Assembly (NCBI RefSeq): GCF_009728485.1
Contig: NZ_VVIQ01000006.1
Location: forward strand, 111,295-175,294
Source: Prevotella vespertina
Lineage (GTDB): Bacteria > Bacteroidota > Bacteroidia > Bacteroidales > Bacteroidaceae
Direction: 5' to 3'
Length of the DNA stretch: 64,000 nucleotides
This document shows positions 19,049 to 26,844 of this stretch, in pieces. Position 1 is the first letter of the stretch; each line of letters starts with the position of its first letter. The position numbers and the translations under genes are program-made. Below the pieces are notes generated by a model. That model saw only the letters and a program-made list of their open reading frames with translations. It searched no databases and was not told where the DNA came from.

Positions 19049-20512
19049 ATGAAAGAAGAAATATGCAATAAGATAAGACTGCATTTCTCGGCAATGTCTA
19101 TTTACAAAGACCCTGCATCAACAGGTAGTCTTTTTGCAGGACGAAACCTTCCTGCGTTTGTTAAGGACTTCCTGCTGAAGCGCTATCTGAACATTCAAAC
19201 TGGAGAGGTCGATAAGATGGCACTCACTCAATTTTTAGATAAAGTTATTCCAGCAAAACAAGGTAGTGTTAAAGACAGATTGCAAAGTGGAGAAGAAGTT
19301 ACGCTTTTGGCTCGCTTTGTGGTATACATTGACATTGTAAAGAATGAGCGTCAATTTGCCATTCCTGATTATGGCATTAAGCAACGTGAGGGGTTAATCC
19401 CAGAATATGTCTATTCTCGTAACTCTGGAGAATTTGTTGAAGGTGAGAAATGGGGGATTATCAAACTTTGTCTACTGCCTGACGCCGATGGCAAGAAAAA
19501 CCATATCCAAATGGTAGATTATAAGCCATTCAAGCCTTATAGTTCTGTGGACATCTCCTATCTAGCAGAGGCGCGCCACTATTTCACTACCTTAGAATGG
19601 ATTGACGTATTGTTGTCTGCTATGGAGTATGACCCTGATGGATTTACATCACTAACCCAAAAAATAGAATTCCTTACCCGATTACTCATTTTTATAGAGC
19701 CACGTTTAAACGTGATAGAATTGGCTCCTAAAGGAACTGGGAAAAGCTATGTATTTGGCAATCTTTCTAAGTATGGCTGGTTGGTAAGTGGTGGTAAGGT
19801 AACACGTGCTAAGTTATTTTTTGATAAAACAAAACAGCAGAATGGTATTATTAAAAACCATGACTTTACAGTATTTGATGAGATACAGACAATTGTTTTC
19901 CAAGAGCCTGCAGAGATTCAGGCTGCTCTAAAATCATACTTGGAAAGTGGAAAGACAACCATTGATAATAATGAATTTTCTTCAGAGTGTGGCTTGATGC
20001 TTATGGGTAACATTCCTTTATCTGCTCAACACATGCCTGTATCATCTTTTTATTTCACCAACCTGCCAGAGAACTTCCGTGAGTCGGCTTTGCTCGACCG
20101 CTTTCATTGCTTTATTGAAGGGTGGATTCTTCCACGAGTGGACAAAAGTATGATTTTCAAAGGATGGACTATCAATGTGGAATACTTTTCTGAAATTCTT
20201 CATACAATGCGTACACAAAATACCTATGGATTATTGTTCGATCAACTCGTCCGATTTGAAGAAAAAGCCGATGTACGAGATAGTAATGCTGTGAAGCGTA
20301 TTGCTACAGCTTATATGAAACTGCTATTCCCGCACTGGCAGCGTACCGAAGATGTAAATGAGGAAGAATTTAAGATATATTGTCTTGACCCAGCGATACA
20401 TCGTCGTGGTATCGTAAAGGAACAATGTTATAACATCGATCCTGAGTTTAAGAGTCGAATGCCACACGTTGAAGTTGTACAAAAAGGTTTCACCGACAAC
20501 AAGCTTTTTTAA
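19049..20512 (+). CDS. brxL: BrxL-like AAA+ ATPase, short form without a visible Lon protease domain
   Basis: The 487-aa protein opens with KIRLHFSAMSIYKDPASTGSLFAGRNLPAFVKDFLLKR-type sequence characteristic of BrxL. It has Walker A APKGTGKS at 226-233 and Walker B FDEIQ with Asp277-Glu278. GNIPLSAQHMPVSSFYFTNL and ESALLDRFHCFIEGW match the AAA+ sensor and lid regions. The usual longer BrxL of about 680 aa carries a C-terminal Lon-like domain; here the protein ends shortly after the ATPase part, so proteolysis by this subunit is doubtful. In type 1 systems BrxL forms a DNA-bound multimer. It lies 13 bp after pglZ and 3 bp before the next gene. Confidence 0.82.
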   Translation: MKEEICNKIRLHFSAMSIYKDPASTGSLFAGRNLPAFVKDFLLKRYLNIQTGEVDKMALTQFLDKVIPAKQGSVKDRLQSGEEVTLLARFVVYIDIVKNERQFAIPDYGIKQREGLIPEYVYSRNSGEFVEGEKWGIIKLCLLPDADGKKNHIQMVDYKPFKPYSSVDISYLAEARHYFTTLEWIDVLLSAMEYDPDGFTSLTQKIEFLTRLLIFIEPRLNVIELAPKGTGKSYVFGNLSKYGWLVSGGKVTRAKLFFDKTKQQNGIIKNHDFTVFDEIQTIVFQEPAEIQAALKSYLESGKTTIDNNEFSSECGLMLMGNIPLSAQHMPVSSFYFTNLPENFRESALLDRFHCFIEGWILPRVDKSMIFKGWTINVEYFSEILHTMRTQNTYGLLFDQLVRFEEKADVRDSNAVKRIATAYMKLLFPHWQRTEDVNEEEFKIYCLDPAIHRRGIVKEQCYNIDPEFKSRMPHVEVVQKGFTDNKLF

Positions 20513-20515
20513 TCG

Positions 20516-21982
20516 ATGGTTGTCTATTATATAAATAAGGTAAGCGATAATCTGAGAACATATACCTTTCCTTTTAAGGAAGGTGATATTTGTATGCTCC
20601 ATGAAGGAGATATTATAAAAACAGTTTATATCGATAGCGAGGTGGAAGATAATTCTATCTTTCGAGACTTCCGTTATGTTGACACAAAATCTTTTAGGAG
20701 TTATCACTTTCCAAATACAGACACCATTCTTTGTGCCCCATATGGGAGAAGTAAGGCAAAAGGTGATAAAGCTCTTGTTTCGCTCCTGCTGACAGATTGT
20801 AATGGAGAATGGCTTACTGACTTCCTAAACGACACGCTGGCTATTCTGGAGGGTACACGTGACTACTGGGACCTAACAGTTCTTTGTAGATTAACGAGAG
20901 AAGTAGATATAGACATCGTTTTTGAAACTCCTATAGAAAAGTCATTTATAAACAGGATGCCGAAGCTGGTATACCTACCTGAAACCGATAATTTTAGAAT
21001 TTACTCCAAAGAACTTAACTTGTCTGTTGGAGACTATTGTTTTTGTCATATAGCCAATGGCATTGTATTGATTCAAATAGATAAGGAATGCAATATAATA
21101 GACAATGTATCAGATTTCAGATTGATAGAAAGTGTCAAAGAACCAGAAATCATGTTGCCATTGGGTACAACAATCCTCTACGATAACACAAGTGTCAGAG
21201 AAGACAAGTTTTTGTCTCGTTTTGATAGTATAGTTCAGCAACCTGTATCCAAATCCATTTTATTTTGTGCTCTTAATGATTTACCTTTGTCTGAAGACGA
21301 AGATGTTAAGGATTATTTAGATGGAAAAGATGAAAGCGACATTTTTTCTGAAAACAAGTATTTGTCTTCTCTTTTCCTTGAGATTATAGGAATCTTCGAA
21401 AAAAAAATAGAGCAAAGAAACTATTCTATCTTACAAGATCTTGTTAACGGGGTTCCTAGAAGTGAAGTTGCCAAGAAGAATAATCTTACACAAGAAAGGA
21501 TACGACAACTATATAAGAAAATACTGGAAGAAATTAAGTTTATTCTTATAAATGAAGTTCATAAGAATGAGCAATTACGTAAGGACAATGCGCAACTACA
21601 TGCACAGGCTCAACTCTATATAGAGGAAATACAGCGATTAAGAAGCGTAGTAAAGGATGAAAGTTTGAGAGAGACTAAAAATCAAGTTGTAGATATCAAC
21701 TCCCATGTTGCGGAATTACTTAATACTCCTGTCCAAAATCTAAATCTTTCAGTAAGAGCTATCAATGTACTGAATGTTATAGGTATCTCCACTTTTGGTG
21801 AAATACCCAAGATTGATGCAGCAGTTACCCTACTTAAGGTGAGAAACAGTGGAAGGAAAACAGTATATGATATAGAAGTTTTCATTGGCAAGTTTGGCCT
21901 TCAATTAGGAATGGCTTACAGTGAAATAGTCAATACATTGACGAATGTTGACTTAAGCAAGATCTCCCATTTTCTCAAATAA
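20516..21982 (+). CDS. BREX-operon protein with sigma region 4-like HTH, coiled coil and alpha-CTD-like domain
   Basis: The 488-aa protein starts 3 bp after brxL. Residues 1-270 are novel to me. Residues about 303-340 (SILQDLVNGVPRSEVAKK then LTQERIRQLYKKILEEI) match the HTH of sigma-70 region 4, including the RIRQ recognition helix. Residues 340-395 are charged and heptad-like, a probable coiled coil. Residues about 399-465 (ELLNTPVQNLNLSVRAINVL ... LLKVRNSGRKTVYDIEVF) closely follow the helix-hairpin-helix domain of the RNA polymerase alpha C-terminus. The combination suggests a DNA-binding protein contacting promoters or polymerase: a BREX regulator or an effector on phage transcription. 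This is inference from domain layout. Confidence 0.7.
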   Translation: MVVYYINKVSDNLRTYTFPFKEGDICMLHEGDIIKTVYIDSEVEDNSIFRDFRYVDTKSFRSYHFPNTDTILCAPYGRSKAKGDKALVSLLLTDCNGEWLTDFLNDTLAILEGTRDYWDLTVLCRLTREVDIDIVFETPIEKSFINRMPKLVYLPETDNFRIYSKELNLSVGDYCFCHIANGIVLIQIDKECNIIDNVSDFRLIESVKEPEIMLPLGTTILYDNTSVREDKFLSRFDSIVQQPVSKSILFCALNDLPLSEDEDVKDYLDGKDESDIFSENKYLSSLFLEIIGIFEKKIEQRNYSILQDLVNGVPRSEVAKKNNLTQERIRQLYKKILEEIKFILINEVHKNEQLRKDNAQLHAQAQLYIEEIQRLRSVVKDESLRETKNQVVDINSHVAELLNTPVQNLNLSVRAINVLNVIGISTFGEIPKIDAAVTLLKVRNSGRKTVYDIEVFIGKFGLQLGMAYSEIVNTLTNVDLSKISHFLK

Positions 21983-22044
21983 GGATTATGCTTTAATAGT
22001 TGTATGATATTCGTTGTCCATCATAATAGCAAAAATAAAAATAT

Positions 22045-23541
22045 ATGACGATACAAGAAATACGGACTCATAAAGAAGACCAGACTTTTGATTGCAAAAG
22101 CATTCAAATTGATCCGAAAGCATTAGCTATTACCATTGTGGCGTTTGCTAATGCTGACGGTGGTGATATCTCTATCGGTGTGTCTGACAAGACAAGGAAG
22201 ATAGAAGGAGTTGACCAGCATACGGAAAAGTTGAACGAGTTGCTTCGTGTGCCCTTAGACTTCTGTAATCCTTCTGTGTCTATTACCAGCGACTTGTTAC
22301 CATGCACGGATAAAGATGGAAACGAAAATCATATTTTATTGATGCATATTCCTGCAAGTTCAGAACTACATACTAATCAGGCAGATGAAGCCTTTATGCG
22401 TGTTGGCGACAAAAGCAGGAAGCTGTCTTTTGAAGAGCGCATACAGTTGATGTACGATAAGGGAGAACGCTACTATGAAGATACGGCAGTGTATGGTGCT
22501 ACGGTTGATGACATTGATATGGCTGCTGTAGAAAGATATACAGAATTGATTGGTTATACCAAGTCTGCCAATCAATATCTACATGAGAATAATGGCTTCA
22601 TAACTACCAATGTTAAGGGAGAGGAGCAAGTTAGTGTAGCTTGTATCCTGTTGTTTGGTAAATATCCTCAAAAGTTCTTTCCTCGTGGGCGTACTCGCTT
22701 TATCCGTTATAAAGGTACAGAAGAGAGAGTGGGCGCAGAAATGAACGTGATTAAGGACGTAACCTTTGAAGGAACTATACTTGATCAAGTGAAAGCAACG
22801 ATAGCTTATCTTGAAACCCAAGTAGAGGAGCATACGTTCCTTGGGCAACATGGACAATTCGTAACCCATAGAGATTACCCAAAGTTTGTGATACAAGAAA
22901 TGGTAGTTAATGCTTGTTGCCACCGTGCCTATAATATAAAGGGTACGGAAATCCAAATTAAGATGTTTGACAATCGACTTGTATTCGAGTCGCCCGGTAG
23001 GTTACCCGGAATGGTCAAGCCCTCTAACATCCGTCATACGCATTTCTCTCGCAATCCGAAAATTGCTCAATTCCTTAAAGCATACGACTTCGTGAAGGAA
23101 TTTGGTGAAGGTGTAGACCGTGTATGTAGAGAGTTGGAAGCAAACGGAACACCACATTTATCTTTCCATCTTAATGATTTTATTTTGAAAATCACAGTGC
23201 CGAAGGTTGTATCTCAGACAGAAAGCCAAACAAATGCAACTGCAAATTCTTCAAAAAGAGCTGTAAATGCAACTGTAAATGCCCAAAATGCAACTGCAAA
23301 TAGTGAGAACCTTATTAAAAGGCTAATTGAAAAAGCAACTGTAAGAGGAGAAAAACTTACAGCCAATCGTATTTCCATTTTGCGATTAATGGCTGAAAAT
23401 CCTTATATTACAAAGGAAGAAATGGCTGCTATCACAAGTCTGAATGCAAGCACGATTATGCGTAACATAGAATTTATGCGTGATAAATATCTCCGCAGAG
23501 TTGGCTCGGATAAAAATGGATTTTGGGAAATCATTGACTAA
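22045..23541 (+). CDS. AlbA/Schlafen-like ATP-binding protein with winged helix
   Basis: The 498-aa protein has an N-terminal AlbA_2 (Schlafen-type, divergent AAA-4) domain: FDCKSIQIDPKALAITIVAF, NADGGDISIGVSD and AFMRVGDKSRKLSFEERIQL. The middle part (about 285-390: VIQEMVVNACCHRAY, FESPGRLPGMV, KEFGEGVDRVCREL) is the associated GHKL-like ATP-binding C-terminal domain. A Asn/Ala/Thr-rich linker (repeats of NATANS and NATVN) precedes a winged HTH at about 440-498. Such proteins are usually regulators and are frequent in defence islands. It lies 62 bp after the BREX operon, possibly co-transcribed, and ends at a terminator. Confidence 0.85.
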   Translation: MTIQEIRTHKEDQTFDCKSIQIDPKALAITIVAFANADGGDISIGVSDKTRKIEGVDQHTEKLNELLRVPLDFCNPSVSITSDLLPCTDKDGNENHILLMHIPASSELHTNQADEAFMRVGDKSRKLSFEERIQLMYDKGERYYEDTAVYGATVDDIDMAAVERYTELIGYTKSANQYLHENNGFITTNVKGEEQVSVACILLFGKYPQKFFPRGRTRFIRYKGTEERVGAEMNVIKDVTFEGTILDQVKATIAYLETQVEEHTFLGQHGQFVTHRDYPKFVIQEMVVNACCHRAYNIKGTEIQIKMFDNRLVFESPGRLPGMVKPSNIRHTHFSRNPKIAQFLKAYDFVKEFGEGVDRVCRELEANGTPHLSFHLNDFILKITVPKVVSQTESQTNATANSSKRAVNATVNAQNATANSENLIKRLIEKATVRGEKLTANRISILRLMAENPYITKEEMAAITSLNASTIMRNIEFMRDKYLRRVGSDKNGFWEIID

Positions 23542-23550
23542 GATGCTACA

Positions 23551-23591
23551 TAACGAGCCCAACCAAGAACTTTATTTGATTGGGCTTGTTT
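23551..23591. terminator. Terminator between the AlbA-like gene and the mobilization module
   Basis: AGCCCAACCA and TGATTGGGCT pair over 9 of 10 positions and are followed by TGTTT on the + strand. It separates the + strand defence genes from the convergent minus-strand mobilization genes. Confidence 0.6.
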
Positions 23592-23599
23592 CGTATAGG

Positions 23600-24247
23600 T
23601 TATTTCAATTTCTTCTGCATCAAGCTATCAGCCTTTTGTTTTAGTTGTTGATCATATCCATCCGCTTTCTCCTTAATAAGCTTGATAATTTTTTCATCAC
23701 GATGAATGTCAAACACATCATTGAGCCACAAGATTTCCTTTGAACCACAACCTCTCCATACTCTGATGATACGGAATTTCAAGGCATCATCTTTGTATTG
23801 CTGTTTGCTTTGCCACAAGAAGTAATTGCCGACCAAAGAAACAAAACAAAGGACAGATACTGCTACCATATAAGTAAAGACTTTCGAGGATTTGATGTCA
23901 AAGCTATGCCTGTGAAGTAGTTCCTGCGGTATTGGATGCTCTTTCTTCTCCTGCCATTCGTGTAACATGGTCAAGACACTTGCCACCAATTTGTCCATAA
24001 ACTTAGCCTCCTCATCCTTGATGCGTACTTGTACTCCAATATACTTGTTAATCACTTCTTTAGTTCGCTGTTCATACTGATTGAGCAAATCCTGTTCCTG
24101 CTGTTTGTCACCTTGTGCTGGTGTAGATGGAGTAGTGAGAGAAATAGAACTTCTTCCCTTTTCTTTCAGCTCCTTTAGTTCCCTGTAAATTGTCTCCAGC
24201 TTGTTTTTGATTTCCTCAAAGAGAACAAATGTATTATTGTCAGCCAT
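23600..24247 (-). CDS. Mobilization-associated membrane protein with coiled coil
   Basis: The 215-aa protein starts 2 bp after the relaxase stop. Residues 1-75 look like a coiled coil (FEEIKNKLETIYRELKELKEKG). A single transmembrane segment lies near residues 125-147 (FTYMVAVSVLCFVSLVGNYFLW), and the C-terminal tail is charged. Small membrane proteins of this type commonly follow the relaxase in Bacteroides mobilizable elements and may link the relaxosome to a helper secretion channel; that role is inferred from context. No catalytic motif is visible. Confidence 0.65.
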   Translation of the reverse strand: MADNNTFVLFEEIKNKLETIYRELKELKEKGRSSISLTTPSTPAQGDKQQEQDLLNQYEQRTKEVINKYIGVQVRIKDEEAKFMDKLVASVLTMLHEWQEKKEHPIPQELLHRHSFDIKSSKVFTYMVAVSVLCFVSLVGNYFLWQSKQQYKDDALKFRIIRVWRGCGSKEILWLNDVFDIHRDEKIIKLIKEKADGYDQQLKQKADSLMQKKLK

Positions 24248-24249
24248 AA

Positions 24250-25170
24250 TTATAAATGTATTTTACGTTTTTTCTTTTTCTTCTTTTTATCAAGTGTATT
24301 ATAAACCTCCGCAGGGACTGTGCCATGACTCTGGAACAATCCCAATCCTCCTTCAATGAGTTCGTTGGCTATTTCGCTCGTAACACTTGCAACATTGGAT
24401 ATGAGGTTTAGTGTTCCTTGCATCTGCTGACCGTGTTCCCTATCATTCTGTTGCAGGGCAAAGTCAATCTTGGAATAACTGAAACTCCTGTCCACCTTAG
24501 AGCCATTGAAGTGATAACCGTTCTTTTCAAAGATAATACCCTGTATCTCCTGTGTATTGCCTTTATACTTAAAGTAGACATCAATATCCTTCTTTTTCAA
24601 ATGAGCAAGAAGATCTTTCCAATCTCTACTCCGAGCTATTTCTGCTTTCAATGCCTGATAGATTTCATACTTGGTCTTGTCAGGCTCTTTTAAGCGGTGT
24701 TCCTTGACTTTCTCCTTGCCATCGGCAAAGTATAAACCGTATTTGGCGGTCAATTCCTTGCAAATCTTTTCACTTCTGAATCGGTCGTTACGGTCAGAGA
24801 TGGTCTTGCCGTTGTTATCTATCCGGTTGAAAGCAATATGAATGTGCGGATGTTCCTTGTCGAAGTGGCGACCGATGATATATTGCGTGTCTTTTATCCC
24901 CATCTTCTCCATATATTCACGAGCAACCTTTACCATCCATTCATTGTTGAGTTTGGGAGAGTCCTGTACTGAGAAACTCAGGGAGATATGCCCGACAACC
25001 TTACCCACTCGTGGATTCAATTTCGTCTGGTCGATAAAACTTCGGATGATATGGCTGGTACTGTCTGTTCTCACTCCAGAACTATCTATAAGTTCCGTTC
25101 CTTTCTTCGGGTCAAGGATGTAATTGATGACACCCTTGAAACCCGAACCTTTTATTATCTTGGCTATCAT
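24250..25170 (-). CDS. MobP/MobA-type relaxase
   Basis: The 306-aa relaxase nicks oriT and leads the transferred DNA strand. The N-terminus (MIAKIIKGSGFKGVINYIL) holds the likely catalytic Tyr at residue 17. HISLSFS and GRHFDKEHPHIHIAFNRID form the metal-binding His triad (HPHIH). NDRFRSEKICKELTAKYGL is typical for the relaxase/mobilization nuclease family found in Bacteroidetes elements. The C-terminus ends in a Lys-rich tail (KKKKKKRKIHL), perhaps for nonspecific DNA contact. It overlaps the mobC stop by 4 nt (ATGA-type), so the two are coupled. Confidence 0.9.
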   Translation of the reverse strand: MIAKIIKGSGFKGVINYILDPKKGTELIDSSGVRTDSTSHIIRSFIDQTKLNPRVGKVVGHISLSFSVQDSPKLNNEWMVKVAREYMEKMGIKDTQYIIGRHFDKEHPHIHIAFNRIDNNGKTISDRNDRFRSEKICKELTAKYGLYFADGKEKVKEHRLKEPDKTKYEIYQALKAEIARSRDWKDLLAHLKKKDIDVYFKYKGNTQEIQGIIFEKNGYHFNGSKVDRSFSYSKIDFALQQNDREHGQQMQGTLNLISNVASVTSEIANELIEGGLGLFQSHGTVPAEVYNTLDKKKKKKKRKIHL

Positions 25171-25520
25171 TTTCGTATCAGATTTAGGAACTCGTCAATC
25201 TTGCCAATAATGGTTTTATGGAAAGGAGCAACGGCATGAAAACTCTCTGCATTGGCGCGATGTGCCAACTGATTGAGATTATTTGCCATTCCACACAGCT
25301 TGCGGATGAAGTCTGCTTGCTCTACGGTCAGTCGTTCAATGACATTTCCTTTATCAAGAACTTTTCTTACAAACTCACTCATGGTTACTCCTGCGCTTTT
25401 GGCTTTGCCTTTAAGCGTATAATAATCCTGCGTATTCAGTTTCACCGTGATACGGTATTTTTTCTTTTCGGCTGCGCCCTTAGTTGGACGACCACCTTTT
25501 TTATATTCTGTTTTTATCAT
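25167..25520 (-). CDS. mobC: MobC-type relaxosome accessory protein
   Basis: The 117-aa product reads MIKTEYKKGGRPTKGAAEKK at its N-terminus, then a ribbon-helix-helix-like segment (YRITVKLNTQDYYTLKGKAKSAGVTMSEFVRKV) and a helical C-terminus (AGVTM ... LNQLAHRAN) typical of MobC/BfmC proteins. MobC helps melt oriT and stimulates relaxase nicking. I chose the ATG at 25518-25520, which has an AAAGAAACAAG leader. An in-frame ATG at 25667 overlaps the primase stop, but it would add 49 residues without similarity and place the putative oriT hairpin inside the gene. Confidence 0.85.
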   Translation of the reverse strand: MIKTEYKKGGRPTKGAAEKKKYRITVKLNTQDYYTLKGKAKSAGVTMSEFVRKVLDKGNVIERLTVEQADFIRKLCGMANNLNQLAHRANAESFHAVAPFHKTIIGKIDEFLNLIRK

Positions 25521-25587
25521 ACTTGTTTCTTTAATTTGATTTGATGGAGACCAACGGGATAATCCTCTGCAACGACTGTCAGGAGGT

Positions 25588-25629
25588 GGAGCAAGTGGTT
25601 TTGGTATGCCCAAAACATAAACTTGCTCC
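25588..25629. other. Candidate oriT (nested inverted repeats upstream of mobC)
   Basis: GGAGCAAGT (25588-25596) pairs with ACTTGCTCC (25621-25629), and between them GTTTTGG (25598-25604) pairs with CCAAAAC (25610-25616) around a 5-nt loop. Nested inverted repeats directly upstream of mobC and the relaxase are where the transfer origin is expected. No nick-site consensus can be assigned from the sequence alone. Confidence 0.5.
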
Positions 25630-25663
25630 TCGAAAAATAGATTATGCAAAGCAAATCCTACAA

Positions 25664-26575
25664 TCATAGCTTAATCCCTTTAATTTTCTTATTTTCTGCT
25701 TTCTCTGAATGCTTGAATTCAGCACATAAATAGTCGTTTAGATCCTTGAAATCACTATACAAAGAAGATGAATCTAAGACAGAACTACCCAATTCTTTTG
25801 ATAATTGCAGATAGGCATTTCTTCCAGCTTCGTCAGTATCCAAAAAGCACTGAACATTCTCATAGTGCGATAATGGTTCTAATGCCTTGTGGATATTTGA
25901 CACAGAGTTGAGTACCAGATAATCTTGTCGTTTAAGTCCGTCATTCTCTTTTCTTCGGAGCGTCATAAATGACAGAAAGTCCATGAAGCCCTCAAAAAGA
26001 AAACATACCTTCTTCGGCTCTTCTGCATAAAAATGGCTGATGTCTTTTGGTGCAATGCAGCCTTTGAAGAACGGATTGCGTATTTCGTAACCACCTGCAA
26101 TATTTGGAAAGCCAATACCAAAGTAATGTTTGCCCCTTGTATCAAAGTGCAGTTCTTTACATACTGTTCGTGCTATTTCAATGTCTATACATCTTTCCCC
26201 AAGATATTTGATAAGCGCAGGATGACTGATGGAAAGTACCTGAAGATTTTCAAAGGAGTTCTGCGGTGTGTTCGGCTTGGCTGTAGGCAGACTTACCGAT
26301 ACACAGCTTGGTGCATTACGCTCTATCTGGTGAATGAGATACGACACATCCGAAGAGTTGTAGAGCAATTCTGCAAGGTCAATGATGTTACCACCTCTGC
26401 TAATACCGAAATCGTACCATAGATTAAGTTCGGTGTTTACCTTAAATGATGCGTGCTTCTCCGTTCTAAGTGGTGATAGGTACATGAGGTTCACACCATA
26501 CTGTTTTACGGGTTTGCAGTCTATTGTTGCAAGAAATTCCTGCAACTTTATCTTTTTTATTTGGTCAATATTCAT
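25664..26575 (-). CDS. Toprim primase of the mobilizable element
   Basis: The 303-aa protein has a CHC2-like N-terminal region (LQEFLATIDCKPVKQYGVN, then FKVNTELNLWYDFG and GGNIIDLAELLY) in which most zinc-binding Cys residues are missing. A Toprim domain follows at about 185-280: VCFLFEGFMDFLSFM (catalytic Glu), VLNSVSN and VQCFLDTDEAGRNAY (the DxD pair). Such short primases prime replication or complementary-strand synthesis after transfer in Bacteroidetes mobile elements. It precedes mobC on the same strand. Confidence 0.85.
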   Translation of the reverse strand: MNIDQIKKIKLQEFLATIDCKPVKQYGVNLMYLSPLRTEKHASFKVNTELNLWYDFGISRGGNIIDLAELLYNSSDVSYLIHQIERNAPSCVSVSLPTAKPNTPQNSFENLQVLSISHPALIKYLGERCIDIEIARTVCKELHFDTRGKHYFGIGFPNIAGGYEIRNPFFKGCIAPKDISHFYAEEPKKVCFLFEGFMDFLSFMTLRRKENDGLKRQDYLVLNSVSNIHKALEPLSHYENVQCFLDTDEAGRNAYLQLSKELGSSVLDSSSLYSDFKDLNDYLCAEFKHSEKAENKKIKGIKL

Positions 26576-26844
26576 AATTATATGGAAGTTAAAGTGATGA
26601 TAAATTTGATGATTTGATGAATTTGATTTTATCTATATGGTAATCAGATAGTTGAAAACTCATCATCCCCCTCATCATATTACTCTTCAAAATGGAATTA
26701 CTGACAAAAAGAAGAATACCATCCTTTTCTTTTTTCATCAGCAAAACATTCACGATGAGCAAAAGATGAGAATATAAACAACATGTACTGAATGTTTTAT
26801 ATAACTTATTCATCATTTCATCAAAATAATGGATATAAGATTGT
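26576..26844. other. AT-rich region with iteron-like GATGA repeats, possible origin
   Basis: The stretch between the primase and helicase genes has repeated (A)TTTGATGA words in direct order at 26598-26630 and their complement TCATCA/TCATCATTTCATCA at 26661-26690 and 26806-26823. Repeats beside replication genes suggest an origin of element replication. An open frame of 75 codons here has no recognisable features and is not called. Confidence 0.35.

Noticed and set aside
25521..25667. N-terminal extension of MobC from the ATG overlapping the primase stop
   Set aside because: The ATGA overlap is attractive, but the added residues show no family similarity and contain the putative oriT hairpin; kept only as an alternative.
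26589..26816. 75-codon open frame on the minus strand
   Set aside because: No domain, odd composition and overlap with repeat-like DNA; it looks like a chance frame in an AT-rich region.
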